This document shows positions 8,908 to 16,302 of a stretch of 64,000 bases of DNA, one piece after another. Numbering within the stretch: position 1 is the stretch's first letter; each line of letters opens with the position of its first letter. The stretch is taken from NCBI RefSeq assembly GCF_000449425.2, contig NZ_AVHW01000099.1, positions 62,001 through 126,000 on the forward strand, given 5' to 3'. The notes beneath the pieces are model-generated. The model saw only the letters and a program-made list of their open reading frames with translations, searched no databases and was not told the DNA's origin. The stretch comes from Clostridioides difficile CD160. GTDB lineage: Bacteria; Bacillota; Clostridia; Peptostreptococcales; Peptostreptococcaceae. The position numbers and the translations under genes were made by a program.

Positions 8908-9708
8908 CTATAATAGACCTATAGCATGTAAAACAATTCCTCCTGCTATAATTCCTATAGTTAATTTTGTTACACTTACCTTTTTCTTTAACATGTAATA
9001 TATTACAAACGCAAAAGTTAAAGGTAGCATATTAGGTATTATTTTATCTAATATATCTTGTAAAACTACTTCTGCACCATTTAAGTTAAATTTCAAAGGA
9101 GTGGTTATACTTAACATTGTTGCCACCATTCCTCCTACAACAAATAAACCAACAGTTGTAGCCATAGACATTATTTTCTCCATAAGTCCTTCTTTTTGTA
9201 TTCTTTCAAGGGAATTTACTCCGACTTGATATCCATATTTAAGTCCAAATATTCTAAGAGCAAATGCTGGTATATTGTATAATAGCAAGAATAATAGTGG
9301 TCCAAATATATTTCCTTCTTTTGCAAGTGATACTCCTACTCCAGCAGCTATAATTCTAAATGTTCCCCAAAATAGTGAATCTCCAATTCCTGCAAGAGGT
9401 CCCATAAGAGCTGTTTTAACAGCACTAATTGAACTTTCATCAAATTCTGCATTGTTAGCGTTTTCTTCTTCCATGGCTGCTGTTATCCCTAATATTGTAG
9501 GAACTACTACAGTTGTTGTATTAAAAATCTCTAGGTGTCTTTCTATTGCTTTTGCTTGCTTTTCTTTATTATTGTATAGTTTCTTTATTGCAGGTAACAT
9601 TGAATAACAGTAACCTAAATTTTGCATTTTCTCATAATTGAATGCGCCCTGAAGAGCAAATGAGCGCCAAAACATACTTCTTAATTCTTTTTTTGTTAGT
9701 TTATTCAA
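8908..9708 (-). CDS. PTS mannose-family IID component
   Basis: This membrane subunit forms the sugar channel together with IIC. The family hallmark is the N-terminus LTKKELRSMFWRSFALQ followed by NYEKMQNLGYCYSM. The segment KTALMGPLAGIGDSLFWGT near residue 140 is the most conserved IID block. The reading frame opens at a TTG (9714), but a second TTG at 9708 lies seven bases behind GGAGAG and fits better; both give about 266-268 aa. It overlaps the IIC stop, so translation is probably coupled. Confidence 0.9.
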   Translation of the reverse strand: MNKLTKKELRSMFWRSFALQGAFNYEKMQNLGYCYSMLPAIKKLYNNKEKQAKAIERHLEIFNTTTVVVPTILGITAAMEEENANNAEFDESSISAVKTALMGPLAGIGDSLFWGTFRIIAAGVGVSLAKEGNIFGPLLFLLLYNIPAFALRIFGLKYGYQVGVNSLERIQKEGLMEKIMSMATTVGLFVVGGMVATMLSITTPLKFNLNGAEVVLQDILDKIIPNMLPLTFAFVIYYMLKKKVSVTKLTIGIIAGGIVLHAIGLL

Positions 9709-10492
9709 AGTCAATCTCTCCTTCCGTTAAAGTATTAATTGCCAGTTGAGGATTTTGATTATTTTCTTTGTTATTTATATAAAAGTTTAATACGACTGCT
9801 ACACAAACTCCAAATAGTGCAATTGCAGTTATATCTATCCCACCATAAGATGCTAAAAGGAATCCTATAAAGAAGAATACAGACATCTTTTTTGAAAGTA
9901 ACATATCCATAAGAAGTGCAAATCCTACTGCTGGTAATAATGTTCCAGCGACGCCTAATCCATCTAATATAACTTTAGGTATTGCATTTATTAATATTGT
10001 AACTTTATCAGCACCAATCATGATTGCTAAAAAAGTTGGAACTGATGTACTTAAAAAGAATAGTACTACTGGTATCCACATCATTATAGTAACTTTCTTA
10101 AAATCAGCTTGTTTAGCATAAAAAACTGCTTTTTGAGAAAAGTATGAGTTTATTATTCTAACCAATACACCAAGAGATTGCGCTAAGACTGCTACTGGCA
10201 CTGCAACTGCCAAAGCAACTTCTGCACCATTTCCTGACAATATAGCAAAAGCTGTACCTAATACACCACCTGTTACTACATCTGGAGGAGTAGCTGCACC
10301 TATTCCTGCAATTCCCATCCAAATTAACTCAAGTTGTGCACCAATCATAATTCCTGCCTTTATATCTCCTAAAACTAACCCTACTAACATACCTGTAACT
10401 ATGGGTCTATCCAGCATAGACTGGCCAAATATACGCCCATCTAATATGCCAAAACCTGCTATAATAGCTAACATGATAGCTTGTACTAACAT
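9701..10492 (-). CDS. PTS mannose-family IIC component
   Basis: This integral membrane component has eight or so hydrophobic helices. The typical IIC segments are MLVGLVLGDIKAGIMIGAQLE-like near residue 40 and ELIWMGIAGIGAATPPD near 55. Length 263 aa is normal. It follows IIA by 39 bp and its stop overlaps the IID start. The ribosome site is GGGAGG before ATG. Together with IID it moves the sugar through the membrane during phosphorylation. Confidence 0.92.
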   Translation of the reverse strand: MLVQAIMLAIIAGFGILDGRIFGQSMLDRPIVTGMLVGLVLGDIKAGIMIGAQLELIWMGIAGIGAATPPDVVTGGVLGTAFAILSGNGAEVALAVAVPVAVLAQSLGVLVRIINSYFSQKAVFYAKQADFKKVTIMMWIPVVLFFLSTSVPTFLAIMIGADKVTILINAIPKVILDGLGVAGTLLPAVGFALLMDMLLSKKMSVFFFIGFLLASYGGIDITAIALFGVCVAVVLNFYINNKENNQNPQLAINTLTEGEIDFE

Positions 10493-10531
10493 AGTAAACC
10501 TCCCTCTTAATTCAGTTTAAATTTAAATTAA

Positions 10532-10954
10532 TTACATCACATTCTTAATTTTATTTTGACTTTCTAATAATTCATTTACATAAATAATTCCATTTTTTGC
10601 TTCCTCTAACCCTGATTTAGTTAATAGTTTTGTATCTTCTTCAACTGATAAAAGAACAGATAAAAGCATTGGTAAATTTACTCCTGTCAATAACTCAAAT
10701 TTGACCCCTTTTAAAAGTAAATTAGTACATATATTTGCTACACTTCCACCAAATACATCTGTTAAAACAACAAATTCTTCATTAGTTTTGTTATCTGATA
10801 GTATACTTCTAATTTCTTTCTCAGCATCATCTGCTGATTTATCTTTTGTCATACAAAAGTACTCAACATTATTTAATGAACCAATTATTAATTTACTTGT
10901 ATCAACAAGCTCTCTAGACAGTTTTCCATGTGTTGCAATTAAAAATTTTTTCAT
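10532..10954 (-). CDS. PTS mannose-family IIA component
   Basis: This is a cytosolic phosphocarrier. The phosphorylated histidine is His9 in IATHGKLS, the usual EIIA-Man site. The later VFGGSVANICTNLLL segment is the family loop. At 140 aa it is a stand-alone IIA domain, as in LevD-type systems where IIA and IIB are separate proteins. It lies 15 bp after IIB in the same operon. Besides passing phosphate from HPr to IIB, IIA/IIB of this type usually control the LevR-like activator. Confidence 0.92.
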   Translation of the reverse strand: MKKFLIATHGKLSRELVDTSKLIIGSLNNVEYFCMTKDKSADDAEKEIRSILSDNKTNEEFVVLTDVFGGSVANICTNLLLKGVKFELLTGVNLPMLLSVLLSVEEDTKLLTKSGLEEAKNGIIYVNELLESQNKIKNVM

Positions 10955-10969
10955 TTTCTTTCTCCTAAA

Positions 10970-11449
10970 TTATTTTATTAAGTCTGATAGTTTTTTCTTT
11001 TTGTCTCTAGGTAACATTCTGAATTCTATATCAATTCCCAAATCAATTATTTCCTTAAAATTATTTATATCATTATCATCAACAGCAACTAAGTCTGTAA
11101 GCTTCTTCTTTCCTTCTTCATACCTTAATCCACCTACATTTATTTCTTTTAAAACTCCTCCTGAATTTTTAGCTACAGCTAAAGCATCTTTTGTATTTTT
11201 TACTAATACTAATACATTACTTTTCTTTGATGAAGCAAATTTTTCTACTATTTCTCCAGATTCTTCTATCCCCCTTATATATAAGGTTACATTGCTAGGC
11301 TTAGCTAAATTTAATGACATAGCTTTCATTTGGTCATTTTTTGCTTCATCATTTGCAACTAAGATTACATTTATACCTAGTGACGTTGACCATCCATACG
11401 CTACCTGACCATGTATTAATCTGTCATCAATTCTCATTAAAGATATCAT
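10970..11449 (-). CDS. PTS mannose-family IIB component
   Basis: This is a cytosolic phosphocarrier that passes phosphate to the sugar. The active histidine is in RIDDRLIHGQVAYGW, near residue 14 of the preferred product. The frame also opens at ATG 11467, but that codon has no ribosome site, whereas ATG 11449 follows GGAGG and AAGG; the product is then 159 aa, the usual length. It is the first gene of the PTS operon, preceded by a sigma-54 promoter (11513-11528). Confidence 0.9.
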   Translation of the reverse strand: MISLMRIDDRLIHGQVAYGWSTSLGINVILVANDEAKNDQMKAMSLNLAKPSNVTLYIRGIEESGEIVEKFASSKKSNVLVLVKNTKDALAVAKNSGGVLKEINVGGLRYEEGKKKLTDLVAVDDNDINNFKEIIDLGIDIEFRMLPRDKKKKLSDLIK

Positions 11450-11512
11450 TTTCCTTAAATCCTCCATTCTATATTAAAATTTTTACTATTTATTCTCTTA
11501 CTTAGCTATAAA

Positions 11513-11528
11513 AGCAAAAAGTATGCCA
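11513..11528 (-). promoter_or_regulatory. Sigma-54 (-24/-12) promoter of the PTS operon
   Basis: The minus strand reads TGGCATACTTTTTGCT, matching the consensus TGGCAY-N5-TTGCW. It lies 64 bp before the preferred IIB start and directly downstream of a gene for an activator with a GAFTGA-type loop. The -24 half is also the 3' arm of the activator gene's terminator. Confidence 0.85.
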
Positions 11529-11544
11529 AATAGTGGCATACTTT
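11518..11544. terminator. Terminator hairpin of the levR-like gene, shared with the sigma-54 promoter
   Basis: A perfect 11-bp stem, AAAGTATGCCA with TGGCATACTTT, has a 5-base loop and T-runs on both strands. On the minus strand it ends the activator gene, and its descending arm is the -24 box of the PTS promoter. Confidence 0.82.
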
Positions 11545-11580
11545 TTTTAATTTTATTTATCTATTTTTTAATCCTGTATT

Positions 11581-14337
11581 CTACTGAGGTAGACCATAAA
11601 TAATATTATAGATGTATCCTATTTCTGAAATAGGTATTTGCACACTATAACTTTTTTCTAGCACACTAAACGCATTTTTTATTAGTTTGATTTCACTATT
11701 ATGATTTTTAATTAATAAATTCATATCATTATACTCTTCAATCTCAGCTTGTCTAACTAATCTTTCAATCATACAACTTAAGTGAACATATAAAGCAATC
11801 TTTTTATCATTAGGAAGTTTTTTCTTTTGAATATTTTCTATAGCATTTATTCCCTCTTCTATTCGTTCTATTATCTTTTTTGAATCCAAAATGGTCAGGC
11901 TATCTATTACTCTAGTCAATGAAAAATTCTTTATAATAGAATCATTTATATTTTTAATTTTTTCACTTTCTACTACTCTGCTAAGTATCCTAAAGACATC
12001 GTCTTCTCCTTTTCCCGATATCATATCCTCTAATAGTATGAAATCTACACCATTTACATTTGGATTGGCAGTCCCTACTATGGCCAATACATCATACATC
12101 TTGAAAATTGGGTCTTTATCTCCCATAGAGACAAGATTATCATAATCATAGGGTATTATCTTAACATCAAAGATTCCCATTAAACTATCTGAAAGTAGGT
12201 GCTGAATTTTTATAGCAGTGCCTATTCCTGTAAAACAAGAAGATACGATTGCATACTCCTTATTTTTTTGAGGATAATACAATTGTATATTTGGTTTAGT
12301 TTCTTCATCCATAATTTCTGCAATCTCTTCAATATTTTTACTTTGCATTAATAAATTTCCTACCTCTAGTGCAGAAATAGTAGATATTTGGTCTATAAAT
12401 AACATTGGACTATTTATTTTATTCTTTAAATCTTCATATATCAAATTGAGAGAACCCATATCAAATAGCACAACTAGTCCATTTTTTATTCTATCTTCAT
12501 CCAAGTATCTAGACATTTGATTTGATACATCTGCTATAGTAGCATCTATAGGCATATCAATAGCTGTAAATACATTTTTACCTAGCATACGATTACATAC
12601 ATTTGCCATACTACTAGCTGTAGCATATCCGTGCGCTATAATCATTGCATTAATTTTATTAGACTTCATTCTTATAACTGTTGACTTAATAAATATAGTC
12701 ATTATAATTATATCTGCATTATTAAGATACATATCTAATCTGTTCATTATTAATGTAGATACTTTATTTATTATAGAGTATTCTTTATAATTTTCTTTTT
12801 TTAAGTACATTAGTAATCTGCTTTCTAAATTCTTATATTCATCAGACAGTTGATAAGACTCATCCTTTAGATAAAGATATGATGAAAATGCTAATACATT
12901 ATTCCCATCATATTTTATATTGTTGTTAACTTCTAGACTTCTAAATATATCCTGCATTATAGATATTATAAGATCCATAAGTACATTTTTATTTTCATCA
13001 TTATTTGAAAAAATAAGATTATCCATTAATCTAATCATTAAATTGGAGCTGTTTTCGCTAAATAGCTTGTCTGTTATTTCGTTTTTTTCTAGACTATCAA
13101 AGTAATTTAAACACTCTATAAGAGTTTGATATATTATATTTCTTTTATTTCCTCCAACTGATATCTCAAGACTAGATTGGTTAGGAGAAAATACAATACT
13201 TTTGCTTTTCCCACTTTGGAATTGAAATACATCTGCATTTTCTATATAAATGTTCCTAGGAAGGTCCTGAAGTGTAACAAAGATATTTTCATTTCGTCTT
13301 TGGTTTTTTGCGTATGCTCGTCCACATGCATATTTTATTACATTTTTACATTCACCTATATTGCCTTTGAATTTTATCTTTAAAATTGTATTTAATGTAA
13401 TTTGGGTTATCTCTATAGGCAAACCAAGCACTTTACTTTCTTCGTATATAAAGTGTTCTACAATCTTTCTTTTTTCAAGACTTCCTCTTTCTTCTATATT
13501 AGGTACATAAATATTTATAGGTATTCTTCTTAGAAAAGTTTGTAAAAATTCGGATAAACTCTCTGTTGTAGCAAACACTAATCTTACCTTAGCCCTTCTG
13601 CTTACCCCATTCTCTCCAATTCTAGAAAATGTACCTGTATCCATAAATGTGAATAACTTTTCCTGTCCTTCACTGTTCAACCTATGTACCTCATCTAAGA
13701 ATAATATGCCCCCATCAGATTGCTCTATTAGACCTGCTCTAGATTCAATTGCTCCTGTATAAGCTCCCTTTACATGTCCAAACAGTATACTGGACAATAG
13801 CTCCAAATTATTATAATACTGAGCACAGTTTAGTACATTATATGGAGCATTTTTTTCTAATATATTACTATTTACACTATATTCATATATTACTTTAGCT
13901 AAAAAGGTTTTTCCTACTCCACTTTCACCTGTTAACATTATTGTAAGTCCACCATTTGGATAAAGTACAGCCGTTTTTATTTGTTCTATTACCTCTTTTA
14001 AGCTATTATCATGACCTATAATACTATTGAATACAACCTCTTGCTTTAATATTTTACACTCATTGTTAAGTTCATCTACACTTTCATAAATACTTTTTTT
14101 CGTAGGTCCTATTACATTATTTATCTTATTTTTGGGTAAAAAGATAACTGGTCTACTATTTATCTTTATAAGATTATCAGACTTTACCAAATCATTTAAT
14201 AATCTACTTGATTGAGTTCTGCTTAAATTAAACTTTTTCACTATATCTTCTGTTACAATACCACCCTTTTTTTTAAGTTCATCAAAATTGTTAAATAATG
14301 TACATTCATTTACAAAACTTAAAATCTCATTCCTCAT
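11581..14337 (-). CDS. LevR-type sigma-54 activator with PTS regulatory domains
   Basis: This transcription activator should switch on the adjacent PTS operon. Domain order: N-terminal winged HTH (about 1-70); AAA+ domain with Walker A GESGVGKT near 141, GAYTGA loop near 196 (needed to contact sigma-54) and Walker B GGILFLDEVH; PRD1 (about 405-520); EIIA-Man-like domain with His near 568 (IIAHGYATA); EIIB-like domain with Cys near 700 (SSCFTGIG); PRD2 with His near 851 (YVHLSCMIERLVR). This is the LevR/MtlR-like plan, 918 aa. PRD1 lacks any histidine. The frame opens at TTG, but ATG 14337 behind GGAGG is the start. PTS phosphorylation should set its activity. Confidence 0.93.
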   Translation of the reverse strand: MRNEILSFVNECTLFNNFDELKKKGGIVTEDIVKKFNLSRTQSSRLLNDLVKSDNLIKINSRPVIFLPKNKINNVIGPTKKSIYESVDELNNECKILKQEVVFNSIIGHDNSLKEVIEQIKTAVLYPNGGLTIMLTGESGVGKTFLAKVIYEYSVNSNILEKNAPYNVLNCAQYYNNLELLSSILFGHVKGAYTGAIESRAGLIEQSDGGILFLDEVHRLNSEGQEKLFTFMDTGTFSRIGENGVSRRAKVRLVFATTESLSEFLQTFLRRIPINIYVPNIEERGSLEKRKIVEHFIYEESKVLGLPIEITQITLNTILKIKFKGNIGECKNVIKYACGRAYAKNQRRNENIFVTLQDLPRNIYIENADVFQFQSGKSKSIVFSPNQSSLEISVGGNKRNIIYQTLIECLNYFDSLEKNEITDKLFSENSSNLMIRLMDNLIFSNNDENKNVLMDLIISIMQDIFRSLEVNNNIKYDGNNVLAFSSYLYLKDESYQLSDEYKNLESRLLMYLKKENYKEYSIINKVSTLIMNRLDMYLNNADIIIMTIFIKSTVIRMKSNKINAMIIAHGYATASSMANVCNRMLGKNVFTAIDMPIDATIADVSNQMSRYLDEDRIKNGLVVLFDMGSLNLIYEDLKNKINSPMLFIDQISTISALEVGNLLMQSKNIEEIAEIMDEETKPNIQLYYPQKNKEYAIVSSCFTGIGTAIKIQHLLSDSLMGIFDVKIIPYDYDNLVSMGDKDPIFKMYDVLAIVGTANPNVNGVDFILLEDMISGKGEDDVFRILSRVVESEKIKNINDSIIKNFSLTRVIDSLTILDSKKIIERIEEGINAIENIQKKKLPNDKKIALYVHLSCMIERLVRQAEIEEYNDMNLLIKNHNSEIKLIKNAFSVLEKSYSVQIPISEIGYIYNIIYGLPQ

Positions 14338-14343
14338 ATTCAA

Positions 14344-14868
14344 CCTCCAATATAAACATCAATAATACTATAGCACTAGTATATCATTTATATACTCATG
14401 AAAAAGCAGATTATATTCTTATCTTTTCTTAATTTTCTGTTATGGAGTAATAATATTAAATTTTTTATAGATAAAATCTTTAGATTTTAGGCATAAATTC
14501 AAAATATCTATCTATATTTAGTACAGAATATTTAGTATAGAATCTATGTAATATAGTTTCATTGTATTTACTATAATCAAAAGTAATCTAATATAGATGT
14601 TTTTAGAACTTATTAATGAAGAAACACTTATAAATTTTATTATTCTATGAATATTATTTCAAATTTACAAAGTCCATTAAGTAAATTTGCTTTTGCATAA
14701 ATCTACTTAGAGTCTAAAAATGATATTTATAAATTTTTTATTATTATAGTTTATTTATAATATAGTTAAAATTTTATCTAACTAGCTATTAATATTTAAC
14801 TACTAAATACTCAATCAATCATTAATCTTTTTCCAAAACATACAAGTACAATTAAAAATTTATCTTGT
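14344..14868. other. Noncoding stretch upstream of the activator gene
   Basis: About 520 bp of AT-rich DNA with no credible reading frame. It should hold the promoter of the minus-strand activator gene near 14350-14420. It borders a decayed TetR-like fragment, so part of it may be eroded coding sequence, but I cannot recognise any. Confidence 0.5.
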
Positions 14869-15121
14869 ATGGGTAAAAAGTATATTTTTTATAAATATAA
14901 CGAAATGCTAAAAAGGACTTTAAAAAAACAGTCACACAATAGAAAATAAAGAAACTGTAGACATTTTAGATGCTTGTATTGTAGGAGGAATTATAGATGG
15001 TTGTTTAGAGATGATTTCTAAAAAATATAGTGAAAATAATTCAGAAGTAGCAGAAAATACTGCAAAAACTATTAGTACATTTATTGCACATGGTATGAAT
15101 GGACTAAAAAATAAAATATAA
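14869..15121 (+). pseudogene. TetR-family regulator remnant, frameshifted
   Basis: Two overlapping plus-strand frames look like one C-terminal TetR segment. The first reads MGKKYIFYKYNEMLKR then TLKKQSH and stops. The second, one base shifted from about 14933, continues as HTIENKETVDILDACIVGG and then GMNGLKNKI before a TAA at 15119-15121. The motif ACIVGGIIDG followed by a final THIAHGMNGL-like helix is typical of TetR ligand-domain ends. No N-terminal HTH, start codon with ribosome site, or intact frame exists. It is probably a relic; family assignment is by eye. Confidence 0.55.
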
Positions 15122-15126
15122 AATAA

Positions 15127-15168
15127 AAATGTCTCAAAACAAGCTATGAAAGTCATTTTGAGACATTT
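15127..15168. terminator. Bidirectional hairpin between the TetR relic and proC
   Basis: The inverted repeat AAATGTCTCAAAA with TTTTGAGACATTT is followed by T-rich sequence on the plus strand. It lies just beyond the proC stop and probably ends proC transcription. Confidence 0.75.
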
Positions 15169-15190
15169 ATTTTTATATTATTCTTATTTA

Positions 15191-15994
15191 CTATTTGCTC
15201 ATATCTTTAGATTTATCTATAGCAGCAACAATAGACTTTATAACTGCTGATCTAAATCCTTCTTCTTCTAACACTCTAACTGCTTCTATAGTAGTCCCTG
15301 CTGGAGAGCAAACCATATCTTTTAATTCCCCTGGATGTTTGCCAGTTTCAAGAACCATCTTAGCTGACCCCATAACTGCTTGTGATGCAAATTTATAAGC
15401 TTGTTGTCTTGGCATACCAGCTAATACTGCTGCATCTGCCATAGCTTCTATAAACATAAACACATATGCAGGAGAAGACCCACTAACACCTGTAACAGTA
15501 TCCATTAAATACTCTGATACTATTTCTGCCTCTCCAAATGATTCAAATAGAGACTTAATCATATTTAGTTCTTCATCAGTTACATTATTATTTTTACAAA
15601 GAGCTGACATACCTTCTCCAACAAGAGCTGGAGTATTTGGCATTACTCTTACTATTTTTTTATCTGAACCTATAATATTTTCTAATGTTTCTATAGTTTT
15701 TCCTGCTGCTATTGATACTATTATTTTATCTGCATCTATTAATTCTTTAAGTGGAGCTAAAGCTTTTTCACATATATTAGGCTTAAGTGCCACTAGTATT
15801 ACATCAGAATTTGCAACAGCTACCTTGGAATCAGTTGTAGTCTTTACTGAAAATTCTGCTTTTACTTTATCTAAAGCAATTTGGCTTAAATCTGATACAG
15901 TTATATCTTCTGCTTTTACTAGACCTGATTTTACTATACCACCTATCATTGCACTTCCCATATTTCCTGAACCAATAAATCCTAAAGTTTTCAT
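15191..15994 (-). CDS. proC: Pyrroline-5-carboxylate reductase
   Basis: This enzyme reduces 1-pyrroline-5-carboxylate to L-proline with NAD(P)H in the cytosol. A Rossmann motif GFIGSGNMGSAMIGG opens the protein. The conserved block TVTGVSGSSPAYVFMFIEAMADAAVLAG near 160-185 forms the substrate and dimer region. At 267 aa it is normal. It lies downstream of hypD, whose product makes its substrate, so proC here probably serves 4-hydroxyproline use and feeds D-proline reductase in Stickland fermentation. The start ATG has an AGGAGA site. A 308-bp gap with a hairpin separates it from hypD, so it may have its own promoter. Confidence 0.96.
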   Translation of the reverse strand: MKTLGFIGSGNMGSAMIGGIVKSGLVKAEDITVSDLSQIALDKVKAEFSVKTTTDSKVAVANSDVILVALKPNICEKALAPLKELIDADKIIVSIAAGKTIETLENIIGSDKKIVRVMPNTPALVGEGMSALCKNNNVTDEELNMIKSLFESFGEAEIVSEYLMDTVTGVSGSSPAYVFMFIEAMADAAVLAGMPRQQAYKFASQAVMGSAKMVLETGKHPGELKDMVCSPAGTTIEAVRVLEEEGFRSAVIKSIVAAIDKSKDMSK

Positions 15995-16173
15995 ATCAAA
16001 TCTCCTTTTTTCTATTAGTTTTTATTTTAAAGTAGCTAAATTAACTATGTTTTAACTGCTTAAAATTATCTTATTCTCATAAAATCTAACCATATTATAT
16101 TAATATAAATTATTCCTTAATATATATAACACTTATTAAATATAAATTTAACGATTTTTTCATTAAACTTAAC

Positions 16174-16203
16174 GAGCTAACTTCCAATTTAGAAAGTTAG
16201 CTC
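16174..16203. terminator. Hairpin between hypD and proC
   Basis: A 10-bp perfect stem, GAGCTAACTT with AAGTTAGCTC, lies 100 bp past the hypD stop. The T-tract is poor, so read-through into proC is possible. Confidence 0.5.
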
Positions 16204-16302
16204 ATAATTAATCTGAATTTTTTTAAATGGTATCTAATAGTCTATACTATTATTATACCAGTTGCTTTTTTATATAGTAAGAAGTTTTGTTTACAAACAA
16301 TC

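Noticed and set aside
14932-15156. A minus-strand 74-aa reading frame
   Set aside because: It lies opposite the TetR-like fragment, has no ribosome site and no recognisable features.
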